Notes: a model not told the origin generated them from the sequence alone. Shown: positions 37,712 to 47,109, counted from the stretch's first letter. The stretch is 64,000 nt of DNA from an uncultured Pelagibacteraceae bacterium (GCA_902528175.1 CABZRN010000004.1:22277-86276); one strand, 5' to 3'. Translations and numbers: made by a program.

Positions 37712-38367
37712 ACATTTTTTTTGAAAGATTTTTTCATAAAACTTTTATAATTTTCTATTTCGTTTTGTGATGGTTCAACTATTTTTTTACAATAATCTAT
37801 TTTTTTAGAATTATTTATATTAAGGTGCTCTTCTGACTGAAAATTTAATTTAGGTTCCTTTTGGTCAGTCAGATTTATGTAAACTTTAGATAAAAGCTCA
37901 CAGTCAATTAATGCTGTATGTAATTTTCTTCTAGAATTATCGATCCTGAACCTTTTACATAAAGCATCTAAACTTATTGAAGATCCAGGGTATTTTTCTC
38001 TAGCTATATCAAGTGTATCGATAACATTTTCTTTAGATATAGTTGGTTTGCCTATTAATTTAAGTTCATTATTAATGTGTGATATATCAAATTCTGCGTT
38101 ATGTATTATTAATTTTTTATTCTGGATAAATTGTAGAAAATCATCAGCAACGTCTGAAAACTTTTTTTTATCAGATAGAAATTCATCAGTATAACCATGA
38201 ACTTTTATAGCATCTTCAGATACTTTTCTTTGTGGGTTTAAATAAGAATGGAAAGTTTTATTAGTAGGTATTTGATTTCTTAATTCAATGCAGCCAATTT
38301 CAACAATGCGGTGACCTTTAGCGACTGATAAACCTGTCGTCTCTGTATCAAGTACTACTTCTATCAT
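37708..38367 (-). CDS. dnaQ: DNA polymerase III epsilon subunit (3'-5' exonuclease)
   Basis: The 219-aa protein has the DEDDh exonuclease motifs: Exo I VVLDTETTGLS near residue 5, Exo II KKLIIHNAEFDISHINNEL near residue 90, and Exo III RRKLHTALIDCELLSKVYI with the catalytic His near residue 150. It proofreads for the polymerase core. The C-terminal tail is short. Its start overlaps coaE by 20 bases. It lies in the minus-strand dnaQ-coaE-aroE-maf-ppsR block next to oriC. Confidence 0.95.
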   Translation of the reverse strand: MIEVVLDTETTGLSVAKGHRIVEIGCIELRNQIPTNKTFHSYLNPQRKVSEDAIKVHGYTDEFLSDKKKFSDVADDFLQFIQNKKLIIHNAEFDISHINNELKLIGKPTISKENVIDTLDIAREKYPGSSISLDALCKRFRIDNSRRKLHTALIDCELLSKVYINLTDQKEPKLNFQSEEHLNINNSKKIDYCKKIVEPSQNEIENYKSFMKKSFKKNV

Positions 38368-38935
38368 TTAATATTTTTGTTTTAAGTATTTTAACTTTTC
38401 TTTTCATAATAGCATTATTAAAATTATTCACCAAAACATAGTTTGATCTATCTTTTTTTTGTTTTGATGTAAGTTGTGATTTTCTTAAAATATTTAGTAG
38501 TTTTCTATTGAAATTTTTTCTCTTTTTCAATCTTGAATTGACGTCTTTTTTTTTAGTTTTAAGGAATATTATAACATCATTTTTTTTATACATTTTATTC
38601 TCTAAATATAGCGGTATGTCTAAAACAACAATTTTCTTTTTCCTGTTTTTTTTTAGAAACATTCTGAGTTTTTTTCTAATAAAGGGATGAACTATAAAAC
38701 CAATAGTTTTTAAACTAGAAAATTTATTTTTGATTGTGTTTGATAACTCAATTTTTTTAATAGGAAAAGTTTTTATAAATTGAGGAAATTTTTTTTTCAA
38801 TTTTATAAAACACTGTTTATTATTTCTGTATAACTTTTTAACTTCTGTATCTGCAAAGAAACAAGGTGCTTTGAAGAATTTAGAGATGTGTGTTTTGCCC
38901 GATCCAATATCTCCTACTAAACTTATTTTGATCAT
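38348..38935 (-). CDS. coaE: Dephospho-CoA kinase
   Basis: The 195-aa enzyme catalyses the last step of CoA synthesis. The P-loop is LVGDIGSGKTHISKFF near residue 6, with Thr in place of the more usual Ser. FADTEVKKLYRNN matches the FDAD-x-ivh region, IVHPFIRKKLRMFL the H-P-x-ir segment, and VVLDIPLYLE the DIPLLFE motif. The C-terminus is Lys-rich as in neighbouring genes. It overlaps aroE by 4 bases and dnaQ by 20. Confidence 0.93.
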   Translation of the reverse strand: MIKISLVGDIGSGKTHISKFFKAPCFFADTEVKKLYRNNKQCFIKLKKKFPQFIKTFPIKKIELSNTIKNKFSSLKTIGFIVHPFIRKKLRMFLKKNRKKKIVVLDIPLYLENKMYKKNDVIIFLKTKKKDVNSRLKKRKNFNRKLLNILRKSQLTSKQKKDRSNYVLVNNFNNAIMKRKVKILKTKILNDRSST

Positions 38936-39714
38936 TCCAATATCTTTAAGGCTTCTTCGTCAATTTTAGGTATTACATTGTTCCATATAGAAAATGATTG
39001 ATTGGCCTGATAAACAAACATGAGTTTACCGTTTTCAATTTTGTTACCATTTTCTCTAGCTTTTTTTAAAAATTGGGTTTCTTTTGGATTATATATTACA
39101 TCATAGAAAACTTTATCTTTTGTATTAAAATCTAAATCTAAACTTTCTCCTTTTAGACCAACGCTTGTGGCATTTATAGCTATATCAAAATCAGGTATTT
39201 TTTTCCATTTTATCACTTCAATTTCATTAAATTTTTTTTTAATATTTTCAGCCTTCTCCATAGTTCTGTTTGATAAAAATATTTTTTTACATCCCATGCT
39301 TAATAAAGAATAAATAATTGAAGGAACAACCCCACCTGCTCCCAGTATTAAAATTGATTTATGTAAGACATTAATTTTGGAGTGTCTTAGTCCTAATTCA
39401 AACCCGGCTACATCCGTATTGTGACCAATTATATCATTTCCACTTTTATAAATAGTATTAACGGAATCAGTTGTTTCAACCTCTAAACTAAGTTTATCTA
39501 AATATTTTATAACCTTATTTTTGAAAGGAACTGTTACATTTATTCCATGTATCTCCTCATTTCTCAATTTGTTGATAAAATTTTTCAATTCTAACTCTTC
39601 TAATTTAATTTTATCATACACCGCATTAATATTATTCTTTTTAATCCAATAATTATGTAACTCAGGAGAAAGAGAGTGGCTTATAGGGTTACCAATTACA
39701 AAAAATTTTTTCAT
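38932..39714 (-). CDS. aroE: Shikimate dehydrogenase
   Basis: The 260-aa NADPH-dependent enzyme reduces 3-dehydroshikimate. It has VIGNPISHSLSPELHNYWI with the substrate Ser pair, GINVTVPFKNKVIKYLD with the catalytic Lys, GHNTDVAGFELGL with Asp, LILGAGGVVPSIIYSLL for NADPH, and C-terminal YNPKETQFLKKARENG. Length is normal. It overlaps coaE and maf by 4 bases each, indicating one operon. Confidence 0.96.
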   Translation of the reverse strand: MKKFFVIGNPISHSLSPELHNYWIKKNNINAVYDKIKLEELELKNFINKLRNEEIHGINVTVPFKNKVIKYLDKLSLEVETTDSVNTIYKSGNDIIGHNTDVAGFELGLRHSKINVLHKSILILGAGGVVPSIIYSLLSMGCKKIFLSNRTMEKAENIKKKFNEIEVIKWKKIPDFDIAINATSVGLKGESLDLDFNTKDKVFYDVIYNPKETQFLKKARENGNKIENGKLMFVYQANQSFSIWNNVIPKIDEEALKILE

Positions 39715-40295
39715 TTAATCTCCTGTAAATAGCTTTTGATTTTAGCAATTGGTAGTCCCATTATGGTATTTTTGTCTCCCTTTATTTCGTTAAACAATTT
39801 TTTTCCCTCACCTTCTATTTGATAGACATTGTATGCATAAAGAGTTTTATCAGATATTTTTGACAAATAATTTTTTAACTCACTGTCATTAAAATCTTTC
39901 ATAATTAATTCCGCTTTATCAGTGTAATTCCATATCATATTGCCTTTTTTAGAAATACAAACTGAACTAATTAAGAAATGACTTTTACCACTCATTTTTT
40001 TCAAAATATTAAAGGCTTCTTCTCGTGATTTAGGTTTTGAGATAATCTGGCCATCTAAATCTATTAAGCTGTCTGCGCCTAAAACTAGTTCATCTGGGTT
40101 TTTATTGCTTATTTTGTTTGCTTTTAATTCTGCAAGGTTTTTAGATACTATTTCTGGTGTTGCGCCCTCTTTTAAAAGTGACTCCTTAATAACATCTTCA
40201 TCAACTTTGGATGGTTCAACATTACAAGAAATGCCATTCTCCAATAAGATTTTTTTTCTAACCTCGCTTTTTGAAGCTAATATTATTTTATTCAT
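39711..40295 (-). CDS. maf: Maf-family nucleotide pyrophosphatase
   Basis: The 194-aa enzyme hydrolyses non-canonical or modified NTPs. Motifs: IILASKSEVRKKILLENG near the N-terminus (S-x2-R), NLAELKANKIS, VLGADSLIDLDGQIISKP near residue 70 (GAD-x3), and YQIEGEGKKLFNEIKGD followed by MGLPIAKIKSYL at the end. It overlaps aroE by 4 bases and ppsR by 8. Confidence 0.94.
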   Translation of the reverse strand: MNKIILASKSEVRKKILLENGISCNVEPSKVDEDVIKESLLKEGATPEIVSKNLAELKANKISNKNPDELVLGADSLIDLDGQIISKPKSREEAFNILKKMSGKSHFLISSVCISKKGNMIWNYTDKAELIMKDFNDSELKNYLSKISDKTLYAYNVYQIEGEGKKLFNEIKGDKNTIMGLPIAKIKSYLQEIK

Positions 40296-41112
40296 TATGA
40301 TTAAATATGTCGTGAATTTTTAGTATCGAGGCCGCAGTTTCTTCTACTGATTTTCTTGTAACATCTATTGTTGGCCAATTGTATTTTTGAAAAAGCTTTT
40401 TTGATAATTCTATTTCATTTTTAATTTTTTCAAAATCAATGTAATTTTTGTTTTCATTCTCTTTTATAGATTGCATCCTGTTTTTTCTTAAGTCTACCAA
40501 TCTATCGGGTTCTGCTGTTAAGCCTACAACACAAGTCAAATTTGGCTTTTCTTTTAAAAATTTTGGAACTGACTGTTCGTTAATTAATGGTATGTTGGAA
40601 ATTTTCATACCCTTATTAGCTAAATAAATTGAAGTAGGTGTTTTACTTGTTCTACTAACTCCCAATAAAATGATGTCAGATTTACCTATATCATCTAATG
40701 AGTTTCCATCGTCATGGTTCATAGTAAATTGAATAGCTTCAATTTTCTTATAATAATCTTCGTTCATAACATGTTGTCCACTTGGAATATGGTTCGCTTC
40801 TTGATTTAATAATTTTGAGAATGTTAAAATAAGATCTCCTAATACACCAAAACAAGGAATTTTTTTTTTGTTACATTCAGTTGATAAAAATTGAGCAAGT
40901 TTATTATCTACTATTGTATACAAAAAAATAGAATTCTTATTTTTAACGGAATTCTCTATGATTTTTAGAATTTGGTTTTCGGTTCGTGTGAAAGAGAAAT
41001 AATGCGTTTTATAGTTGAAGTTTTTGAATTGGGCTTTAATAGCTAAGAATATTCTTTCCAGTGTCTCGCCAGTTGAATCTGAAATTAAATAAATTTCGTA
41101 TGTATTACTCAT
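40288..41112 (-). CDS. Phosphoenolpyruvate synthase / pyruvate,phosphate dikinase regulatory protein (DUF299)
   Basis: The 274-aa bifunctional kinase/pyrophosphorylase controls PEP synthase or PPDK by Thr phosphorylation. It has YLISDSTGETLERIFLAI near the N-terminus, the P-loop-like ILLGVSRTSKTPTSIYLA near residue 150, and the C-terminal WPTIDVTRKSVEETAASIL. It is the last gene on the left of the putative oriC, and the same neighbour order (DUF299-maf-aroE-coaE-dnaQ-secB) is known near the Caulobacter origin. The start is divergent from hemE over 283 bases. Confidence 0.93.
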   Translation of the reverse strand: MSNTYEIYLISDSTGETLERIFLAIKAQFKNFNYKTHYFSFTRTENQILKIIENSVKNKNSIFLYTIVDNKLAQFLSTECNKKKIPCFGVLGDLILTFSKLLNQEANHIPSGQHVMNEDYYKKIEAIQFTMNHDDGNSLDDIGKSDIILLGVSRTSKTPTSIYLANKGMKISNIPLINEQSVPKFLKEKPNLTCVVGLTAEPDRLVDLRKNRMQSIKENENKNYIDFEKIKNEIELSKKLFQKYNWPTIDVTRKSVEETAASILKIHDIFNHNE

Positions 41113-41395
41113 GTATAATTAATAAAGAATTTTGTATTAATATTAACTTATAAACAAACTTACAAATTATAACGTCCAAAATCAAAAAAAAGCTTTTTAA
41201 TAACATTTTAAAACATGTTTATAACCAATATACCGTTTTTTGAATAAAATTATGTTATTTGTGATCATTCTTATTTTTTAAGATTAATTAAACAAATTAA
41301 TTGTGAAAAAAATGTTATAAAAGTGTTAGAAAATAGTAATATTCAATATTAACATCCCTAATACAAATAATATAAATATTACTTATTCTATTATT
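41113..41395. other. Candidate chromosomal replication origin (oriC)
   Basis: This is the longest gene-free stretch of the window: 283 very AT-rich bases between divergent DUF299 and hemE. In Caulobacter and Rickettsia the origin lies beside hemE, and the flanking order here is the same. Signals seen: a TTAA-N7-TTAA pattern at 41197-41211 (CtrA-site form), a palindrome AAACATGTTT at 41211-41220, and two one-mismatch DnaA-type boxes (TTATAAACA at 41148-41156, and TTTTTCACA read on the minus strand at 41302-41310). No perfect TTATNCACA box was found. Both flanking promoters must also lie here. Confidence 0.6.
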
Positions 41396-42400
41396 ATGAC
41401 TGTTTTGTTGGACTGTATAAATAAAAGATCTAATACCAATTGTATATGGTTAATGAGGCAAGCTGGTAGATATTTACCAGAATTCAGAAAAATAAGATCA
41501 GAAAATTTAGATTTTATAAAATTATGTCTTAATGAAAACTTATCATCCGAGATCACTGTACAACCGTTAAGAAGATTTGAAATAGACGCAGCAATAATAT
41601 TTTCTGATATTTTATTAGTTCCCTATGCCTTAGGACAAACAGTTAGCTTCAGGAAAAATTTTGGACCGATATTAGGTAATCTTGACTTAAATAAAATAGT
41701 TTTAACAAATGAAACAGAATTCGTGAAAAAATTAACTCCAGTTTATAAAGCCATAAAGATCACAAAAGAGAGAAAGGAGTTAAAAAACAAAGATTTAATA
41801 GGATTTGTTGGAGCGCCGTGGACAATTCTAGTCTACATGTTAAATCAAAGGTCACCTAAAAATAATAATATTATGAGCCATTTAAAGAAAGACCATAAGT
41901 TTTTAGATGATTTACTAAATGTAGTAATAAAGTTTCTTAAAATTCACATAGATAATCAAATTAAAAACGGAGCAACAATTATTCAATTATTTGATAGTTG
42001 GGCGGGGCTTCTCAATGAGAAAGACTATGAAAAATATATATATAATCCTTCTAGAGATTTAGTTGATTTCATAAAATCAAGAAATATTCCAGCCATATGT
42101 TTCCCAAGAGGGATTGATAATTACAAAAAGTTTGTAAACAAAGTTAATCCAGATGTTATAAGTATAGATTATAACGTTGATCCAAAAGACATCTCAGAAA
42201 GTATAGATATTACTGTACAAGGAGGATTAAATCCAAATTTTCTATTAGGCAGCAGAGAAGAATTAGAAATAAATGTTAAAAAATACTTAAATGTTTTTAA
42301 AAATAAACCTTATATTTTTAATCTAGGACATGGTGTTCTGCCAAATACTGATCCAAATATGGTAGAGTACCTGGTCAAATTAGTAAAAAATTACTCATGA
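41396..42400 (+). CDS. hemE: Uroporphyrinogen decarboxylase
   Basis: The 334-aa TIM-barrel enzyme decarboxylates uroporphyrinogen III to coproporphyrinogen III. Motifs: IWLMRQAGRYLPEFRKIR near residue 17, the substrate-site DAAIIFSDILLVPYALGQ, FVGAPWTILVYML, QLFDSWAGLL and the C-terminal FNLGHGVLPNTDPNMVEYL. It is the first gene right of the putative oriC and starts the hemE-hemH-hemG operon (ATGA overlap with hemH). Confidence 0.97.
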   Translation: MTVLLDCINKRSNTNCIWLMRQAGRYLPEFRKIRSENLDFIKLCLNENLSSEITVQPLRRFEIDAAIIFSDILLVPYALGQTVSFRKNFGPILGNLDLNKIVLTNETEFVKKLTPVYKAIKITKERKELKNKDLIGFVGAPWTILVYMLNQRSPKNNNIMSHLKKDHKFLDDLLNVVIKFLKIHIDNQIKNGATIIQLFDSWAGLLNEKDYEKYIYNPSRDLVDFIKSRNIPAICFPRGIDNYKKFVNKVNPDVISIDYNVDPKDISESIDITVQGGLNPNFLLGSREELEINVKKYLNVFKNKPYIFNLGHGVLPNTDPNMVEYLVKLVKNYS

Positions 42401-43398
42401 ATGAAAATCATCCAAAAGTAAATTATGGTAAAACTGGAGTGTTGTTAGTAAACCTTGGAACACCAGACAGCACTGGTTGGTGGGATATAAGAAAATACCT
42501 TAAAGAATTTTTATCAGATAGAAGAGTAATAGAAGTAAACCCTTTTCTTTGGCAAATTATACTAAATTCTTTTATTCTAACTTTTAGACCCTCTAAAACA
42601 GCAAAAGCTTATAAAGAAATATGGATGAAAGACAAAAATATGTCACCACTCAGGCATTACACTATTATGCAGGCTCAAAAATTATCTAAAAAAATAAATA
42701 GTGAAAAGATAATCACAGATTATGCAATGAGATACGGTTCACCGAGCATTAAAAGCAAGATCAGTGAGTTAAAAGACAAAGGTTGTGAGAATCTCATTAT
42801 TCTACCTCTTTATCCACAGTATGCGTCAGCAACTACAGCAACAGTTTGTGACGAAGTTTATAAAACCTTAATGCAAATGCGTTGGCAACCAAGTTTACAA
42901 ATTATCCCGCACTATGAGTCCGAGCCTCTCTACATTAAAGCACTTGCTAAAAGTATTCAAAAAAAATTATCCAAAATTAATTGGAAGCCTGATTTAATAC
43001 TTGCATCTTATCATGGTATTCCAAAAAAATATTTTGATAAAGGTGATCCTTATCAGTGTTATTGTCAAAAAACTTCTAGACTTTTATCGGAGAGTTATAC
43101 AGATATTAAAATTATGACAACTTTCCAATCGAGATTTGGACCACAGGAATGGTTACAGCCATACACAGATAAAACTTTAGAAAGTCTACCCAATCAAGGA
43201 GTTAAAAATTTATTAGTTATTTGCCCTGGATTTTCATCAGATTGTGTAGAAACTTTAGAAGAAATTTCAATACAAGGTAAAGAAAGCTTTCTAAATGCAG
43301 GAGGATTAAATTTTGATACTGTGCCTTGTCTAAACGATGAGCCTGATCACATAGACCTATTTAATCATCTAGTGAACAAATACACTATAAATAGATAA
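42397..43398 (+). CDS. hemH: Ferrochelatase
   Basis: The 333-aa enzyme inserts ferrous iron into protoporphyrin IX. It has GVLLVNLGTPDSTGWWDI, the mid-domain YAMRYGSPSI, LPLYPQYASATTATVCDEV, the metal-site His in ASYHGIPKKYFDKGDPY, FQSRFGPQEWLQPYTDKTL and CPGFSSDCVETLEEI. It overlaps hemE by 4 bases and hemG by 1 base, so the pathway end is produced from one mRNA. Confidence 0.97.
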   Translation: MNENHPKVNYGKTGVLLVNLGTPDSTGWWDIRKYLKEFLSDRRVIEVNPFLWQIILNSFILTFRPSKTAKAYKEIWMKDKNMSPLRHYTIMQAQKLSKKINSEKIITDYAMRYGSPSIKSKISELKDKGCENLIILPLYPQYASATTATVCDEVYKTLMQMRWQPSLQIIPHYESEPLYIKALAKSIQKKLSKINWKPDLILASYHGIPKKYFDKGDPYQCYCQKTSRLLSESYTDIKIMTTFQSRFGPQEWLQPYTDKTLESLPNQGVKNLLVICPGFSSDCVETLEEISIQGKESFLNAGGLNFDTVPCLNDEPDHIDLFNHLVNKYTINR

Positions 43399-43919
43399 TG
43401 AAGTCCTTAATAATATACTCTAGCACTGACGGTCAAACTAAAAAAATTTGTGAAGTTATTAGAGAAAATTTCAATAATAAAGAATTTATTAAAATATTAC
43501 CTATAGAAGACGCCTTTAATCTTGATATTAATAATTATGATCAAATTATACTAGGCGCAAGTATAAGATATGGAAACTATAAATCAAATTTATTTAAATT
43601 TATAAAAAATAATATTGGGATTTTAGACAAAAAAAAGAATGCCTTTTTTTCAGTAAATGTTGTAGCTCGCAAAAGTGAAAAAAATACACCAGGCACAAAT
43701 CCTTACATAAAAAAATTTTTAAAAAAAACAAACTGGAGGCCAAAAAAAATAGAAGTTTTTGCAGGAAAAGTAGACTATCCAAATTATAACTTTTTTAATA
43801 AATTAGTAATTAGATTTATAATGTTTATAACAAAAGGCCCAACAGATATTAGCCAGTCTTATGAATTTACAGATTGGAAAAAAGTTCAAAAATTTTCTAA
43901 AGAATTATCTAACTATTAA
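43398..43919 (+). CDS. hemG: HemG-type flavodoxin-fold protoporphyrinogen oxidase
   Basis: The 173-aa protein matches E. coli HemG along its length. The FMN loop is YSSTDGQTKKICEVI near residue 8. IILGASIRYGNYKSNLF, FFSVNVVARKSEKNTPGTNP (the HemG-specific insert) and VFAGKVDYPNYNFFNKLVI are clear, ending with the TDW segment. It oxidises protoporphyrinogen IX using quinone at the inner membrane. HemG is mainly known from gammaproteobacteria; many alphaproteobacteria use HemJ. Its place as third gene of hemE-hemH-hemG supports the role. The stop overlaps the next convergent gene by 11 bases. Confidence 0.92.
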   Translation: MKSLIIYSSTDGQTKKICEVIRENFNNKEFIKILPIEDAFNLDINNYDQIILGASIRYGNYKSNLFKFIKNNIGILDKKKNAFFSVNVVARKSEKNTPGTNPYIKKFLKKTNWRPKKIEVFAGKVDYPNYNFFNKLVIRFIMFITKGPTDISQSYEFTDWKKVQKFSKELSNY

Positions 43920-44325
43920 TTTCTTTGTTTGCCATTTTTCGTGCATACCTAAATGACATAAAACAAAAATAAACAAACAAAATACCAGTTATTAACATCA
44001 TCATTTTAGACATATCCGCCCAAAAATTATCAAACAATTTGCCATTTGTTACTGTTCGTATTATATCAAGCCCCCCAAGAACTATTAAAACTCCCGTCAG
44101 AGCAACTATATGCATAAATAATTTTCTTTTATTGCTAAATTTTATAGCTAGATATGAAAATAAGACCACAACACTTCCAATATAACTTGGAATATAAGAT
44201 GTAAAAGATGTGCTGCCGGATAATATGCTTATTACCGCCCCCCACAGAAATAAAAAGAAACCATAGTAGATGGACAGGTGTTCCATATTCTTACCTAGGA
44301 CTGTATATTCTGTTTGTTGTTCCAT
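43909..44325 (-). CDS. Four-helix membrane protein of unknown function
   Basis: The 138-aa protein has four hydrophobic segments: SIYYGFFLFLWGAVISILSG, SYIGSVVVLFSYLAIKF, LFMHIVALTGVLIVLGGLD and MSKMMMLITGILFVYFCFMS. The C-terminus is FRYARKMANKEINS. Conserved-looking features are GLDIIRTVTNGK between helices 3 and 4 and the N-terminal TVLGKNMEHLS. I do not recognise the family. It is divergent from rho and overlaps hemG tail to tail by 11 bases, so a haem-pathway tie is only a guess. Confidence 0.75.
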   Translation of the reverse strand: MEQQTEYTVLGKNMEHLSIYYGFFLFLWGAVISILSGSTSFTSYIPSYIGSVVVLFSYLAIKFSNKRKLFMHIVALTGVLIVLGGLDIIRTVTNGKLFDNFWADMSKMMMLITGILFVYFCFMSFRYARKMANKEINS

Positions 44326-44435
44326 TTATTAACAATTAATTAGATTTTATCAGAATTTTTTATTTCTTTCAAAGGTTGAAAAATCATAATAAACATATAT
44401 ATTATATTCATCTAATCTTAATAAAATCCTTTATT

Positions 44436-45707
44436 ATGAAAATCGAAGAACTTAAAAAAAATCCACCAGCACAGCTTATTACGCAAGCGGAAGAGCTTGG
44501 AATAGAAAATGCTAGTACTTTAAGAAAACAAGAAATTTTATTCGCTATACTTAAAAAACTTGCCGAAAAAGGTGAGGAAATAACTGGTATGGGTGTTTTA
44601 CAACTATTACAAGATGGGTTTGGTTTTCTTAGAGCACTGGAATCGAATTATTTACCAGGCGCAGATGATATTTACGTAAGCCCGAGCCAAATAAGAAAAT
44701 TTGGTCTTAGAACTGGAGATACTGTTGAAGGCCCTGTGAGAGCCCCTAAAGAGGGTGAAAGGTATTTTGCTCTACTACAAGTTAGCAAAATAAATAATGA
44801 AGATCCTTCAAAGTCTAGACATAAAATAGCTTTTGATAACTTAACTCCTTTGTACCCTAATAAACAATTAGTTATGGAAATTGAAAGTAATAAAACTGAA
44901 AAAAAACCCGATTTAACGTCAAGATTAATTGATTTAGTGAGTCCTATAGGTAAAGGTCAAAGATCATTAATTATCTCTCCACCTAAGGCTGGGAAAACCA
45001 TGATACTCCAAAGTATTGCAAACTCAATAACAGCAAATCATCCTGAGTGTTCGTTGATGGTATTATTGATTGATGAAAGACCAGAGGAGGTTACAGACAT
45101 GCAAAGAACAGTTAAAGGAGAAGTCATTAGTTCCACTTTTGATGAACCAGCTCAAAGACACGTTGCTGTAGCAGAAATGGTAATTGAAAAAGCTAAAAGA
45201 CTAACAGAGCATAAAAAAGATGTGATTATATTATTAGATTCCATTACTCGTTTGGGTAGAGCTTATAACGCAGTTGTGCCAAGCTCGGGGAAAGTTTTAA
45301 CAGGAGGTGTTGACGCTAATGCTCTTCAAAGACCAAAAAGATTTTTTGGTGCCGCAAGAAATATTGAAGAAGGAGGATCTTTAACAATTATAGCTACAGC
45401 ACTAATTGATACCGGAAGTAGAATGGATGAGGTAATTTTTGAAGAATTTAAAGGAACAGGTAATAGCGAAACAATACTTGATAGAAAGATTTCAGAAAAA
45501 AGGATTTACCCAGCCATAGATATAACTAAATCAGGAACAAGAAGAGAAGAATTATTATTTGAGAAAAATGATCTTCAAAAGATGAATGTTCTAAGAAGAA
45601 TTATTGCTCCAATGGGATCAATGGATGCTATCGAGTTTATAAATTCTAAATTAAAGGCCACAAAATCTAATACAGAATTTTTTAATTCAATGAATAAGCC
45701 AGCTTAA
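44436..45707 (+). CDS. rho: Transcription termination factor Rho
   Basis: Starting at ATG 44436 the product is 423 aa (the family is about 420) and begins [20 protein letters not shown]. The frame continues upstream to 44376, but those 20 residues are not part of Rho. RNA-binding domain: [20 protein letters not shown]. ATPase: [19 protein letters not shown] (Walker A), [30 protein letters not shown], the Q/R loops with [14 protein letters not shown], and [14 protein letters not shown]. Rho should be important here, because nearly all convergent genes overlap and leave no room for hairpin terminators. Confidence 0.97.
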   Translation: MKIEELKKNPPAQLITQAEELGIENASTLRKQEILFAILKKLAEKGEEITGMGVLQLLQDGFGFLRALESNYLPGADDIYVSPSQIRKFGLRTGDTVEGPVRAPKEGERYFALLQVSKINNEDPSKSRHKIAFDNLTPLYPNKQLVMEIESNKTEKKPDLTSRLIDLVSPIGKGQRSLIISPPKAGKTMILQSIANSITANHPECSLMVLLIDERPEEVTDMQRTVKGEVISSTFDEPAQRHVAVAEMVIEKAKRLTEHKKDVIILLDSITRLGRAYNAVVPSSGKVLTGGVDANALQRPKRFFGAARNIEEGGSLTIIATALIDTGSRMDEVIFEEFKGTGNSETILDRKISEKRIYPAIDITKSGTRREELLFEKNDLQKMNVLRRIIAPMGSMDAIEFINSKLKATKSNTEFFNSMNKPA

Positions 45708-45774
45708 GCTGGAAATCTTAACATTAAATCTGAAAATTATTTATGTTCTTTGGTAATTCACATTATATACTAAA

Positions 45775-47109
45775 ATGATGACGATTTTTGCACTATCCTC
45801 AGCACCAGGACAATCGGGAGTGGCCGTATTTAGAATTTCAGGTCCAGAAACAGGTAATATTATTAAATTAATTACAAATAACGATTTACCATCTCCCAGA
45901 AAAGCAAAGCTCTTAAAAATAAACAATATCAACAATTCTAGCTTAATAGATGAGGGCATAATTTTATGGTTTCCTGCTCCAAATAGCTACACAGGCGAGG
46001 ATATGGCAGAACTTCATGTCCATGGAAGCAGAGGTGTAATTATAGAAATACAAAACAACCTTTTGAGAACAAAAAAATGTAGAATGGCAGAAGCAGGAGA
46101 GTTTACTAAGATAGCCTTCGTCAACGGTAAAATAAACTTATTAAAAGCAGAAGCGATAGGAGATTTAATAGCCGCAGAAACACAAATTCAGATTGACCAA
46201 GCTCAAAGTATTATAAGAGGAAAAAGCTTTTTAAAATTTGAAAATATTAGAGAAAAAATTATTAAAATATTAGGGACTATGGAAGCTAAAATTGACTTTC
46301 CCGAAGAAGATATTCCTAAAAATGTGACTGAAAATATAAAAAACGAAGTCGAAAATATAGAAGTAGAAATAAAAAAAATTCTTGATGACAACAAAGTTGG
46401 TGAGAAGATTAGGACTGGTTTCAAAATTGCTATTGTTGGGCCACCGAATTCAGGGAAATCAAGTTTAATGAATTACTTTTCGAAAAGAGATGTTTCAATC
46501 GTTTCCGAAATAGCTGGTACAACTAGGGATGTTTTAGAAACTCATTTAAACTTTGATGGATATCCAGTTATAATTTCAGATACCGCAGGTATTAGGGCAT
46601 CAAAAGATATAATAGAGAAGGAAGGTATAAAACTAGCGTTTAAAAAAGCAGATGAAGCAGACCTAAGAATAGTAATAATAGAGCCAAAAAATGTTGAATT
46701 TTTTGGTTTTTTGAATGATTTATTTGATAAAAGCTCAATATTATTAGTTAATAAAACAGATTTATATGATTTTAAAGTTCCTGAGCAATTAAAAAAATAC
46801 AATCCCTTTTCTATTTCTGTTCTTAAAGAAACAAACATTGATAAAGTAGTATCAGAAATTAAATTTATTTTAAAAAAATCATTATATACAAATACAGATG
46901 TTTTTATTACTAGAGAACGTCACAGGATTGATCTAAATAATTGTGTTATTTCTTTACAAGATTTCAAAAATAAAAATATAAACGAAGATTTTGATAAGGC
47001 CACTGAGGACTTAAGAGTTGCTGTAAGAACTTTGGGTAAGGTTGTTGGAAAAATTGATGTTGAGGAGATTTTATCTAGTATTTTTAATGACTTCTGTATA
47101 GGCAAATAA
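45775..47109 (+). CDS. mnmE: tRNA modification GTPase MnmE (TrmE)
   Basis: The 444-aa enzyme works with MnmG on wobble uridines (cmnm5U34). The N-terminal formyl-THF domain has IFALSSAPGQSGVAVFRISG and SYTGEDMAELHVHG. The G domain has Walker A VGPPNSGKSSLMNYF near residue 222, TTRDVLETHL, the SDTAGIR switch, and VNKTDL. The C-terminus ends in C-I-G-K, the CxGK box. Two ATG codons in a row (45775 and 45778) leave the start ambiguous by one codon. Confidence 0.97.
   Translation: MMTIFALSSAPGQSGVAVFRISGPETGNIIKLITNNDLPSPRKAKLLKINNINNSSLIDEGIILWFPAPNSYTGEDMAELHVHGSRGVIIEIQNNLLRTKKCRMAEAGEFTKIAFVNGKINLLKAEAIGDLIAAETQIQIDQAQSIIRGKSFLKFENIREKIIKILGTMEAKIDFPEEDIPKNVTENIKNEVENIEVEIKKILDDNKVGEKIRTGFKIAIVGPPNSGKSSLMNYFSKRDVSIVSEIAGTTRDVLETHLNFDGYPVIISDTAGIRASKDIIEKEGIKLAFKKADEADLRIVIIEPKNVEFFGFLNDLFDKSSILLVNKTDLYDFKVPEQLKKYNPFSISVLKETNIDKVVSEIKFILKKSLYTNTDVFITRERHRIDLNNCVISLQDFKNKNINEDFDKATEDLRVAVRTLGKVVGKIDVEEILSSIFNDFCIGK

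Noticed and set aside
41197..41211. CtrA binding site TTAA-N7-TTAA as firm evidence
   Set aside because: The pattern fits, but by-chance occurrence in DNA this AT-rich is not negligible, and I cannot tell whether this genome has CtrA. It is mentioned only as a clue.
41148..41310. Consensus DnaA boxes in the oriC candidate
   Set aside because: No perfect TTATNCACA was found, only two one-mismatch copies, so the origin call rests on gene order and AT-richness and not on DnaA boxes.
44376..44435. Extended N-terminus for Rho
   Set aside because: Residues [20 protein letters not shown] are not Rho-like; the family start MKIEELK at 44436 gives the usual length.
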